From: Aphrophora alni
Taxonomy: Eukaryota; Arthropoda; Insecta; Hemiptera; Aphrophoridae
Assembly (NCBI GenBank): GCA_963513935.1
Contig: OY740774.1
Span: forward strand, 87,500,385-87,564,384
Length of the DNA stretch: 64,000 nucleotides
Reading direction: 5' to 3'
Shown: in pieces, positions 34,116 through 43,688 of the stretch
Layout: every line of letters begins with the position of its first letter
Position numbering within the stretch: the stretch's first letter is position 1
Translations under genes and position numbers: made by a program
Notes under the pieces: model-generated
The model's input: only the letters and a program-made list of their open reading frames with translations
What the model was told of the DNA's origin: nothing
Databases searched by the model: none

Positions 34116-34375
34116 AATATTACCATAGAAAAAGGAATTAGATTAACAAAGTCACAGGTATAGGCCCTAGCGTGATACAAAATATCCTTAGTTTGGCTAC
34201 TGGACAACAGACAGCGCTAGTAGCCAACAGGGCTTGTGATACAGTAGCCAAGCCTTTTTATACCGATGCTACTAGCGCTTTCTGTTGTCCAGTAGCCAAA
34301 CTAAGGTTATTTTGTATCACGCTGTTTAACATGGGCTGTGACTTTCTTATTCTAATTCCTTCTTCTATGATATTA
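34116..34375. mobile_element. Hairpin MITE, about 260 bp
   Basis: Arms 34116-34222 and 34268-34375 are inverted copies: GCGTGATACAAAATA (34170) against its complement near 34308, GGCTACTGGACAACAGA (34195) against 34281, and GGAATTAGATTAACAAAGTC (34134) against 34340-34359. The ORF at 34172-34381 is a product of the palindrome. Confidence 0.75.
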
Positions 34376-34494
34376 CTTTGAGAAGATATGCAGATTTTAA
34401 AGAGTATCAATGGTATTGTTTAATGAGAGCGGTTCGTTTTTAACTACATATTCCTAGTTGCGCACACCATTTGCCTAGTGTTTAAAGTGACAAT

Positions 34495-34800
34495 ACACTA
34501 GATATTGAGGATGTAGTTTACCCTCTAAATCTGAAGTTATACAGTATAGAGTAACAAGGCGTCGATGGTCAATATTAGCTAGGTATTTTAGTAGTCCAGA
34601 TATACATTTTGCATAGTTTAATAGTTTAAACACATTATGTTAATACTACTACACCTAGTAGTATGTTAATAATCACCTTACACTCCTTATATTAATAAGG
34701 ATTGTAATAGTGATTAAAAGCTTAGTTAAATGTTTATGAAAGCTGGTAAATCTCGTTGCTAATAATAATTATGGGACTAGTAAGTAATCACTAATATTAT
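34495..34800 (-). repeat. Dispersed family R2, reversed copy
   Basis: Carries the reversed GAGGATGTAGTTT (34507-34519) and the reversed AACGAGATTTACC segment (34744-34756), which matches 63850-63866. Confidence 0.5.
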
Positions 34801-35011
34801 TATATAACTTACTGTTAAATAATGTATATTAGTTTTGTGTGTAATTTTTCTTTGAACGGTAGCCTACATTCTTCACATTTAAAATCCACTCTGTCTCATT
34901 TTACATTGAATTAGTAACAATATCATAATGTTGTACTTTCAAAAAAAAATAATATTTGGAATAAAGTACCATACCTTATATACGTCACGTGACCTCCTTT
35001 TTTTAATTACT

Positions 35012-35040
35012 GGTTTCGGAATTTCTATCCCATCATCAGA
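35012..35040 (-). ncRNA. Hammerhead-like motif, left arm of element B
   Basis: Reverse complement: CTGATGA, extra T, stem II GGGAT/ATTCC with an AGAA loop, then GAAAC. Stem III and a clean NUH site are not evident, so activity is doubtful. Confidence 0.4.
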
Positions 35041-35094
35041 TAAACAGAAAAACATTCATCTGAGGTGGCCAATACATTAAAATTGAGTCATGCA

Positions 35095-35702
35095 TGTGTA
35101 ATTATTAGGTTCCTTGGTTTTTCTTACGGATTCTAAAATCTACTACACTACACATCCTGCAGAACACAGTAACGTGACCGTCTCCACTTCTTTTGACCAG
35201 CTAGAAGCTCCGGCTGGCTGGAGACCGCGTACACTTTAGCCGAATCTTGTCAGGATGGGCCAAGGAGTCGAGTTAGGACGCTAATGAACGCACGCAACGC
35301 AAGTGAAATGAAATGTTATATTTTATTTGAGCACCGAATTAGATTACAGAAATATTTATAATTTATAAAAAAGACATAACGGCAAGATAAGGCCTTAATA
35401 GTGGCCGAAAATCATACCGAGCAATTTAGCTAGCACGTGGCCGAAAATGGACTGACCTCGTCCCGTAGCGGTCTTCCTTCTCGCGGCTCTCGGAACAGAC
35501 TCCCGCTCGGCTCGCTGGTTCAAGCCCTCCACTCCTCGTCTCTCCCCCCCCCCTTCTACGTGATATTGCACTGCTCAACAAAATCGCAAGTGCCAATTCA
35601 TATTTTATTATTTAGAATTCCTTTACATCCTAATTTATACTTATTATAGTTTTGGTTTGGTGGGCTCCTTGGCTGGGCCACAGTAAGTTGTAGGAGCCCA
35701 CA
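35095..35702 (+). mobile_element. Possible solo or truncated LTR
   Basis: The segment ends in GAGCCCACA (35694-35702), and a sequence like a tRNA primer-binding site starts 3 bp later. It begins near a TGTG (35095). The interior is GC-richer, with CG-rich phrases at 35455-35530, and has no reverse transcriptase. I infer the left LTR of a retrotransposon that lost its body; the 5' limit is a guess. Confidence 0.35.
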
Positions 35703-35705
35703 ATA

Positions 35706-35719
35706 TGGTGCCCGAACAG
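35706..35719 (+). promoter_or_regulatory. Primer-binding-site-like sequence
   Basis: TGGTGCCCGAACAG differs by one base from the lysine-tRNA type primer-binding site TGGCGCCCGAACAG of many LTR retroelements, and it sits 3 bp after a CA-ending segment, as expected for an LTR element. Confidence 0.5.
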
Positions 35720-35765
35720 TAATATTTTAATGTGGAGACTACCTCTGGTGAGTGATTCTGTGTTT

Positions 35766-35795
35766 ATCTGATGATGGAATAGAAGTCTCGGAAAG
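35766..35795 (+). ncRNA. Hammerhead-like motif, right arm of element B (degenerate)
   Basis: CTGATGA (35768-35774) is intact, but stem II pairs poorly and the second core strand reads GGAAAG. It is the diverged partner of the left-arm motif. Confidence 0.3.
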
Positions 35796-35837
35796 CGTCA
35801 TTTTTTTAAAGAACAAAAGTGGTCACATGACTGATTT

Positions 35838-36515
35838 AAGATAAAGTAATTTATTCTATTTCAATTAGTGGTCTGGACTTGGATATTAAAAAATGAGTTC
35901 AGTATACTTGTCAGAATACACCTTTAAATATAAAAAAAGTATATTTTTAAAAACCGATTTAAACTTCTTGAACAACGAAACCACAAAGAAACATGATTAG
36001 TCTCTTAATGAAAACTGCGGGTCGTGAGTGGATATACCATATAAAACTACACTCTTTGAAAATAATCCAAAAAGTATATCTCGTTAGGAATTTAATTTAC
36101 ATTTTAAAAGGACATTAATGTATTCATTTAAAAGGGATTACAATTTACACGCGAGAGCTCTTCACGTAGAAAGAGATGAAAGGTTTTAATGATGAAAAGA
36201 TGTGAGTTAAAGTGAGATAAAGTGATAAACACACCTCCCTCCCCTCCTCTAATGGTTGGATACAGTAACGGTAGAGTGCAGGGTTGGCTCGTTGTTTTAA
36301 ACTGGAAGGTTACTTATCAGATTAAGATAAAAAACTTTAGAATAAATATGCATTAGGATTTACATTTCGAATTTACTACTTAGAACGACAAATTTTGTGT
36401 GAGAGGAAATTTAATTTAGAAAGAGAGGTATGGTTTGAATTGAAATAGTTCCCGGATGGAACTGTGTTATTTTAGTGTAAGAGGAGCTGGAAGATACTTG
36501 GTGGTTTTGTTGTGT
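35838..36515. other. No gene recognised
   Basis: AT-rich DNA without long ORFs. A short R1 5' fragment follows at 36516-36575. Confidence 0.4.
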
Positions 36516-36687
36516 TCTTGTTCGTTTAAGACGAAAAATCTCTTGATCATCATCTCCATAAAAAACAAATTATTGCGAGTCACCATGGTACTTACCCAGC
36601 CTCATACAATACAAGCAGATTCTCTAGTGTTATAAATATATATTAGTTACCTTTATTAGTAGTCAGAGCAATTCGTTTTTTGTAGAA

Positions 36688-36733
36688 ACACTACAGCGCT
36701 GTTTCGCCGTTCACAGCCGGCTTCGTCAGGTGT
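36688..36733 (-). ncRNA. Hammerhead-ribozyme-like motif, left arm of element C
   Basis: Mirror of the right-arm motif: CTGACGA, one extra A, stem II GCCG/CGGC, GAAA, palindromic stem III CAGCGCTG, triplet GUA, and stem I ACAC/GTGT. Confidence 0.6.
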
Positions 36734-36928
36734 AGGTTTAACACTTAAATAAAACACATAACGACACTGAACACACACGATAACACGACACAAAAAACAA
36801 TATAAAGAATATAAAGATTGTATGACATTTGACGAAGAGTTAACCTCTGATAGATTTTATATTGTTTTTTGTGTCGTGTTATCGTGTGTGTTCAGTGTCG
36901 TTATGTGTTTTATTTAAGTGTTAAGCCT

Positions 36929-36974
36929 ACACCTGACGAAGCCGGCTGTGAACGGCGAAACAGCGCTGTAGTGT
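36929..36974 (+). ncRNA. Hammerhead-ribozyme-like motif, right arm of element C
   Basis: Stem I ACAC (36929-36932) with GTGT (36971-36974); core CTGACGA (36933-36939); an extra A (36940); stem II GCCG (36941-36944) with CGGC (36953-36956) and an 8-nt loop; GAAA (36957-36960); self-complementary stem III CAGCGCTG; predicted cleavage after GUA (36968-36970). All invariant core residues are present. The palindromic stem III would favour a two-molecule (dimeric) fold. Confidence 0.65.
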
Positions 36975-37622
36975 TTCTACAAAAAAAGAATTGCTCTGAC
37001 TACTAATAAAGGTAACTAATATATATATATATCAGCAATTTGTAAAAAGCGAATGGACTTTATAGTTTTACATAAGATTATAAAGAATATAATCTAGTCT
37101 CATCCCGAGAAGTTGGTTTGTTGGCCTTGTAGGAAATATTAAATCGTATTGGTAGATCAAGGCATCTTACCCAGTAGGGTGTATTTCTTTAAAACAGTTG
37201 TTACACAGGTTTTCAGAACTTCGTAATTGAGTATATCACTTTAAAAATCGGCTAGGTCGTAAAGATCCTTGTAGATATAAACCATTCTTCACTCGTTTAG
37301 CTCATGTCGGTGATGCGGCCCTTCCGGATCTAGTAATTAAACGAATATGATATTTTTTTTTTTAGGTTAGGGTTAGAAAGTACATTTTTGACAGTAACTT
37401 CGTTTTTGCCATCGTAGAGAGTTGAGGTTGGTATGATTAAATGCAGAATTGAAATAAGTAGCTTTAGTGTGTTCACACGAGATATGAACAACAAACTATT
37501 TTTAATGGCCGCCATTTTGACATTTTAAAATAAATTTTTCTGAAGTTCAATAGGGTTCTGTACGAGGACACTATAGTCGCCTGTACCAAATTTCATTTTC
37601 TTATCGTATTTTTGTGGGGACA

Positions 37623-38310
37623 TTGAAACTGCCCAGATATTTTAGGTACTTTTGAAACGATAAAACTGCCCGGCTCATTAAAGAGGATTAGAAAGGGTCG
37701 CCTCGCAAGACCAGAAATGCTGAAATTGCCCCGAGCGCCCGGCCAGCTAGGCGCTACGGGACTGGGGAAAAAGGGAAATTATTTTTGTCCCTGCTTCCTG
37801 TCAGTGACTGCAGTCTTCTAACTGCCACCATTATCAGGAATTACTAGCTGATAAACTACCGCTTTGTTGGGCTTTAAAAACAATATAGTGATACAATCTG
37901 TGTTTAAACTTAGGAAATCAGGAGCAATTATTGTCAATCATAAAAGAAAATCGGTTAGTTTAGGTTAGGTTAGGTTAGATTATTTATATATTTTAATGCA
38001 TTTTTTTCTGACTCATTCTTCAAAGCAACTTCCTTTTCTCAATCTTAACCTGTATTGTTCACTCTTATTTGTATTTATACGACATTTGTTTGTATATTTT
38101 TATGAACACTTTGTCCCTTAAAGAAGTGAAACTTTGCAACCTAATAAATCTATAAATCCTTTTTTCCCCAGTCCCGTAGCGGCTACCTGGCCGGGCGCTC
38201 GGGGCAATTTCAACATTTCTAGTCTTGCGAGGCGACCCTTCCTAATACTCTTTAATGAGCGGGACAGTTTCAGCGTTTCAAAAGTACCCAAAATGTCGGG
38301 GCAGTTTCAC
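37623..38310. mobile_element. DNA element with terminal inverted repeats of about 150 bp
   Basis: Left TIR 37623-37772 and right TIR 38160-38310 match in reverse: GAAACTGCCC near both ends, GGTCGCCTCGCAAGAC (37698) and its complement (38222), TTGCCCCGAGCGCCCGGCCA (37725-37744), and GGGACTGGGGAAAAA (37758). The TIRs are much GC-richer than the interior. No transposase is present; the ORF at 38134-38340 lies in the right TIR. No clear target duplication was seen. Confidence 0.8.
37960..37978 (+). repeat. Short telomere-type repeat (TTAGG)3
   Basis: Three tandem TTAGG units plus TTAG, the arthropod telomere unit, inside the TIR element. It is too short to claim a telomeric origin. Confidence 0.6.
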
Positions 38311-38496
38311 TACGCTCGTTACTATGCATTGGTACTCTAACTCTCTACGCATTGTGTTTACGTAGAGACGACGACGGACGAACGGTATGTCAGAATTTAA
38401 TTTTTAGGTTATCCGAGGTTGTAAAACGTGAAATCGAAATACGGACGTCGTAATTTTTGACGTTTACCAAACTTGCCCAATACTTTGTATACTGGT

Positions 38497-38675
38497 TAAG
38501 AAGGAAGAATAGGTAGTAACATAGACCTCTAGCCTTCGAATACTCTAATAGCGGCAGGATCGGAAGAGAACAGGTGTTGGTCAAGAGAGACCGAATAGGA
38601 ATGATAAAATATGTAAATCCAGCTAGGTATCTCGGGATTGAGAAACCCAATACTCATTAAAGTAAAGATCTGAGG
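38497..38675 (+). repeat. Dispersed family R1, 5'-truncated copy
   Basis: Contains TTCGAATACTCTAATAGCGG (38536-38555), GAAGAGAACAGGTGTTGGTC (38563-38582), and the AAATCCAGCTAGGTATCTCG 3' segment (38615-38634). Confidence 0.65.
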
Positions 38676-39734
38676 GTAGCATTGGTTCAAACATAAGTTT
38701 CTTTGTTGGCATTACAGGAAGAACTTAAGTTTTACTATTTTGTTAGCTCCTTAGCCCTAATAGATTACAGTTACAATAGGAAGCGTGTAGGGGGGTACGT
38801 TTTATGAATAATTGGCATTAAAAAATAATAAATCTTGCCTGGGTGTCATAAAAAAGTCAATTTTAATTAAGTACGAGTTACGCCAAAGACGCGTTTATGT
38901 AGAAGTTTAGACAGTATTTTAAGTAATTTGTTAGTTTTGTTTGTTGTTCTTGGTTAATTTTCACTTTAAGACTACCAACTATCGATGGCATTTTGTGTGA
39001 AGATCTGTTTTTATTTGGTGAGGAGGATGAGTAAGTCGGAAAGTTTATGGAATGTTTTCCACAGTTTATTTACAAACAAGTTGTGGAATAATTTGTAATT
39101 TCCACATGGTATGAAACTCTACAAAATGGCTACCGAGGAGTCACAGCTGTGCAAGTTTAAAAACTATTCGCATATAAATGCGACATTATTGCATAGATTA
39201 AAGGGATTCCTTACTGTTAAATGTAAAGTATAATAGTGCTTTTATTAATCTTAAATTTTGTTGAAACAAAATATTAACAGCTGTTTTTTTTTCTTCTTTC
39301 AGGTAAAGAACTATCCATGATCAAGAAAGAACAGTACCTATTTGTAAGTTTTGGATAGAGCTATTGGTGGAGTAAAATTATAATTGGACATTTTTCGGAA
39401 TTTTAACTCTACAATTTAAAAAAAAAATCCCTTTTATTTGTTATAAAATGATATTCTTAATACTATGTATAGCAAGAATCATCTCAAGGTTAGGTTTGGT
39501 AGTTACATACAGTGTGTACCACGAAGAGGTAGTCGCTTTTGATTACTTTAGTCAACAACGAAATTGTATCTGGAATGTGATCCAACTTTTCTTACTGTAT
39601 TTTGGGCGCTGATTTCAAATATGGTACTGAAATTTTCATACTAGGTACGGTTTTTGAAGAAAAAAAATGTGTTTACAAAGTATTGTTGTTTTATTTGCCT
39701 GTGGGGCAGTTTGATACATAACATCATTATTCTG
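38676..39734. other. No gene; R9-like segment
   Basis: Around 38840-39110 there is similarity to the 3' part of family R9 (TGTTTTTATTTGGTGAGGAGG near 39007, GTTTATGGAATGTTTTCCACAG near 39041), also seen at 25365-25430, 31900-31970 and 46260-46345. The remainder is featureless. Confidence 0.4.
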
Positions 39735-40325
39735 TAAAGAACTGGCCAATCCGACAGAAGTTTACAGCTGGTGAAAACAATGTAAATCATGTACCGTTAA
39801 TTGAATCTACAAAAATCAGACTCTCACCACTTCATATAAAACTCGGGCTTATGAAAAATTTTGTAAAGGCATTAAACAAAGATGGACCAGCATTTCAACA
39901 TTTAAATATTTATTTCCCTAAGTGCAGTCATGCTAAAATTAAAAAGGGAATTTCATCGGTCTGCAAATAAAGAAACAGGTTTAGGATTCAAGTTTCGAAG
40001 ACAAGCTGAATGATCGTGAACTAGCCGCACGGAAATCCTTCAAAGATGTTGTTAGTGGTTTCTTCGGAAATAGGAAGGATGAAAGTTATGTTTCAATGGT
40101 AAAAAAATTGCTGGAGAACTACAAAGCGTTAGGATGTAGAATGTCATTAAAAATTCATTTTCTTCGTTCCCATCTGGACTTTTTCCCGCAAAATTTTGCC
40201 TCTGTCAGAGATGAGCAAAGTGAGTAATTTCACCAAGACAAAATGACCATGGAGCATCGTTACCAAGGGAGATGGTATCCTGGAATGAGGGGGATACTCC
40301 TGGTTTCTTTACAGATAAACAGATC
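39735..40325 (+). pseudogene. Broken member of a repeated arthropod protein family
   Basis: Translation in three pieces gives hallmarks of an uncharacterised protein family that I recall as highly repeated in arthropod genomes: LHIKLGLMKNFVKALNK (39827-39877), AFQHL and a 'FPKxSxAKIK' segment, then ALGCRMSLKIHFLRSHLDFF (40128-40187), then FHQD (40228-40239) and RYQGRW (40260-40277). The conserved order is kept, but there is an early frameshift (near 39742), a second near 39950, and in-frame stops at 39992 and at 40225, just before FHQD. Both ends of the protein are missing. Function of the family is not known to me; multi-copy relics like this suggest a mobile element. The gene cannot be functional. 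Confidence 0.6.
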
Positions 40326-40541
40326 AGACACATTACAAGATAAAAAGTACATCCAAGTACTTCAATCAGTAAATGAAGGCAATTTTCTGTATAGTTGACT
40401 GTAGAAAAGTGTTTTTTCTATTAATTACGACACACCCTGTGTATCTAAAAAGCCTGACGTGAAACATCAATTCTGATAACATATTTGAGTTCAGCGCCTC
40501 TAAAATAATAAAAATCACCATTCAGTTTCCAGATGTATACA

Positions 40542-40685
40542 TTGTTGTTGTTGTTTTTGTTGTTGTTTTTGTTGTTGTTGCTGCTGCTGCTGCTGCTGTT
40601 GTTGTTGTTGTTGTTGCTGCTGCTGCTGCTGCTGTTGTTGTTGTTGTTGTTGTTGTTGTTGTCGTCGTCGTCGTCGTTGTTGTTG
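40542..40685. repeat. TTG/CTG trinucleotide microsatellite
   Basis: About 144 bp of trinucleotide repeats, mostly TTG with two CTG blocks (40579-40598 and 40615-40635) and a final CGT block (40661-40675). The poly-Asn/Ser and poly-Leu ORFs on the two strands are artefacts. Confidence 0.95.
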
Positions 40686-40800
40686 ACTAGTGTTATCAAT
40701 ACCTATGTTATTTTCCGACGTTTTGTCTGGAATTTTGTGTACAACCTAACTATGTTATTAAACGTTTAAAAGTTAAAAAATTTTATTCTTCCTTTCCTAA

Positions 40801-41480
40801 ATGAAAAAGTCTAAGGGCATAAGGGCAGGTGACCTAGGAAGCCAACCTTCGTGTTCACTACTTGGAATTCAACTGTCACCAGATTCTTGTTGGACCCACA
40901 AGAAAAAAGTCTACGGGTGTAAGGGCAGGTGACCTAGGAGGCCAACCTGCAGGTTCACTACTTGGAATTCAACGCTCACCAGATTCTTCTTGGACCCACA
41001 AGAAAAAAGTCTAGGGGTGTAACGGCAGGTGACCTATCAGGCCAACCTGCAGGTCCACTACTTGGAATTCAACGGTCACCAGATTCTTCTTCGACCCTCA
41101 AGAAAAATGTCTAGGGGTGTAACGGCAGGTGACCTATGAGGCCAACCTGCAGGTCCACTACTTGGAATTCAACGGTCACCAGATTCTTCTTCGACCCTCA
41201 AGAAAAATGTCTAGGGGTGTAACGGCAGGTGACCTATGAGGCCAACCTGCAGGTCCACTACTTGGAATTCAACGGTCACCAGATTCTTCTTCGACCCACA
41301 AGAAAAATGTCTAGGGGTGTAAGGGCAGGTGACCTAGGAGGCCAAACTGCAGGTTCACTACTTGGAATTTAACGGTCACCCGATTCTTCTTCGACCCACA
41401 AGAAAAAAGTCTAGGGGTGTAAGGGGAGGTGACCTATGAGACCAAGCTATTGGTTAACTACGTGCAATTCAACGTTCTTC
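40801..41480. repeat. 100-bp satellite, about 6.7 units
   Basis: The phrase starting CTAGGGGTGT (or a variant) recurs at 40811, 40911, 41011, 41111, 41211, 41311 and 41411, an exact 100-bp period. Units share GGCAGGTGACCTA and CACTACTTGGAATTCAAC. The outer units are more diverged than the middle ones (41011-41310). Confidence 0.95.
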
Positions 41481-41590
41481 AGACATTTTCGTTAGTTGAT
41501 CTCATACGTCATTAGCAATTTGGGCTGGTTTCACGTCGTTTTAGTACCACATTATTTTTCTTATTGCCAAGTCTTATTATCTTTATTTGT

Positions 41591-41621
41591 CGACGGGTTT
41601 TGGAGTTTCTCCATCTTCGAG
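41591..41621 (-). ncRNA. Degenerate hammerhead-like motif
   Basis: Reverse complement has CTCGAAGA, a neat stem II GGAG-AAA-CTCC, then AAAAC in place of GAAAC and CCGTCG. It resembles a decayed PLE tail. Confidence 0.3.
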
Positions 41622-41640
41622 ACCTCCTTTAGGTTTGGAT

Positions 41641-42704
41641 TCGTCCGTTAAAGCCTCGTCTATATATTCAGCTTTGCCACGCCCCCTACCACCGGTTTAT
41701 TTTTCCTATCTTAATTTTTGTGACCGCAATCGTGCCAACGTATAAACGAAAACGATGACAGTCGGAAGCAATGTTAAAAAAAAAAAAAAAATTGTATCCC
41801 GAGGCCTTAAACCTAAAGATTAGTCAAAAAAGGGAGGTTGATTTTTTTTACGAATATCAAACTTACCTTATACTTCTTATGGTGGTTAGTTAATAAAAAT
41901 ATAATCAACAGTTATCGAGGTATTTAAACTTTTATAATACTGTACCTTTATAGTAATAAAATATTTAATTTTATTTGCTAAAACCATCAACTTTGAACTT
42001 CAAAAAGCGTCTAAAGTTATATTTGCAGGATAACTCTAAAATTTTACAACCTTCATAAACTATACAATTAGTTTATTAATTATAACCTTTCATAACATAA
42101 TGAGATAAATTCAAGACTAAAATATAAATGCAAAAAAGTAAATAAGTTGAATGTTGTAAAATAATTAAACAAAATGTGTTGTAATTCCAACTTTTGATTT
42201 TATAGAAAGAAAATCTCATTAGAGAATTGTATTTTTACAGTCACAAAAACAAACTTTAGTTTACTTTTAATAATTTTAATGAAAAGCTTTACACCGTTTG
42301 TGACACTTCTTTTACACCTATTTATGAAATAAAATACAATACAAAATCTTGTTTTAAAAAAAGAGAAATTTATTGTTAATTAAAACAGTTTTTTTTTTTT
42401 TTAAAACAACCAGAAGGAATAAAACTGACAAATACAATATTTCTACGTTTTCCTCAATTATTACATGGCGGTAAAATAATTCAAAACGTAACTCCAAACA
42501 ATTTTTTAAAAAGCAGATGTGAAATGTACTATTTTTTAAAATTATTTTTGCACACGATTTTTTAAATTTTTTATAGGAGTAAGAGTCTTGTGGAGAATCT
42601 TTAAAGAAGCAAGTAGTAGAAGGAAATTAGAATATAAAAGTGATGTAACAGGGAAGGCTTGAGAAACCGAAGAAATTAGTAAAATCGGACTGGAGCTTCA
42701 CTAG
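41641..42704. other. No gene; one short shared repeat
   Basis: AT-rich. The segment 42176-42262 is an inverted copy of 51445-51530 (shared phrase TCTCTAATGAGATTTT on the other strand). A T run lies at 42388-42401. Confidence 0.45.
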
Positions 42705-43688
42705 AAAAGTGCATAAAAATGAATTTTTGATGCATTTTGAGTGCATCTCTACACTCTTTTTTAAATATCTTCGGCTCTACGGGTCGTAGAAAAATTTAAA
42801 AAAAGAATACTCGGACATGAAAAGACTATCGAAATAGTGGGGCATAATAACATTAAGAATACTTCCTAACCTCAAAACATTCAAATTTATGGATTTTAAT
42901 TTTATTTCGCTACAAATGGGGTAAGAATCATCAGATCTTCACGAAAAATGGACAAAATATCTATGCAGAGAGTAAACTCCTTTTTTTTATTGTCAGTTTT
43001 TTTTTTTTTTTTTTTTTTTTTTTACCTACATTCTAATGAACAATGCAAGAATTTGTTTATCAAGGTAAAGTACCTTTTTTAATTTAAAAAAAAGAAAGGT
43101 TTTTATACCGTATATACCGTATCTTTCTAAGCAGATTTCCGTAAAAATGTTATTTAAATATCATTCTCATTCAAATAAATAAATTTTCAACTAAATGTTG
43201 AAATTTCATAAATGGGCGACGTCGTTGTCTAGATTCGGCCCTGATTTGCTGGAAAAATGACAAAAGTGTAAAATGACAATATTTTTTATTAAATAAAGGG
43301 TACTTTGCCTTGGTTCACTAGAAAGTAGGTAAAAAAACTGACAATTTAAAAAAAGAAGTTTACGACCACTTCTCATTAAATTACAATGTTTTCAATTATT
43401 TTCGAAAATGGCTAACTGTTTCCGTAAAAATGAATATTTTAATTCCAAATTTGACCACCGATTTCTAGTGTAATTTTGTCCAATTTTCGTAAAAATCTGA
43501 TGATTTTTACCCCATGTACTCTTAATGTTCCTATATCCTACTATTGTGTCCCTTGATTTCCGAGTATTTTCATTTTTTCTCCCATTGCTCGACACCTATA
43601 GAGCCGGAGATATTAAAAAAAAAAAAAAAAAAAAAAAGTTTAGCAATCCACTCAAAATGGATCAAAAATTCACTTTTATACACTTGTT
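42705..43688. mobile_element. Long-palindrome (foldback) element, about 1 kb
   Basis: Arms 42705-43095 and 43275-43688 are diverged inverted copies: TGAATTTTTGAT (42720) against its complement (43660), ATCTTCGGCTCTAC (42767) against 43600, GGTAAGAATCATCAGAT (42921) against 43497-43513, and AAGGTAAAGTACC (43061) against 43299-43311. T and A homopolymers sit at matching places. No transposase is present; ORFs 43392-43595 and 43525-43746 are in the right arm and are accidental. Confidence 0.7.

Larger units (their letters stand above)
34985..35834. mobile_element. Inverted-repeat element with hammerhead-like ends (B)
   Basis: Left arm 34985-35083 and right arm 35728-35834 are diverged inverted copies: GTTTATCTGATGATGG appears at 35763-35778 and, reversed, ends at 35026; GGTCAC lies near both outer ends. 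Each arm carries a hammerhead-like core pointing outward. The interior is an LTR-like segment with a primer-binding site. Confidence 0.5.
36633..37031. mobile_element. Palindromic element with paired hammerhead-like motifs (C)
   Basis: Left arm 36633-36806 and right arm 36856-37031 are almost identical inverted copies of about 174 bp with a 49-bp spacer. Each contains an outward-facing hammerhead-like motif with every core base. High arm identity indicates a recent origin or gene conversion. No coding sequence lies inside. Confidence 0.9.
36573..37460 (-). repeat. R3 copy interrupted by hammerhead element C
   Basis: The R3 parts are 36573-36632 (reversed GGTACTTACCC end, then ACAAGCAGATTCTCTAG) and about 37080-37460 (GTAGATCAAGGCATCTTACCC at 37152-37172). 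The corresponding uninterrupted phrase is at 46835-46900. The palindromic element 36633-37031 lies between. Confidence 0.5.

Noticed and set aside
34172..34381. 69-codon ORF
   Set aside because: It lies across the hairpin MITE and follows from the palindrome.
40445..40769. Poly-Asn/Ser and poly-Leu proteins
   Set aside because: They are translations of a trinucleotide microsatellite.
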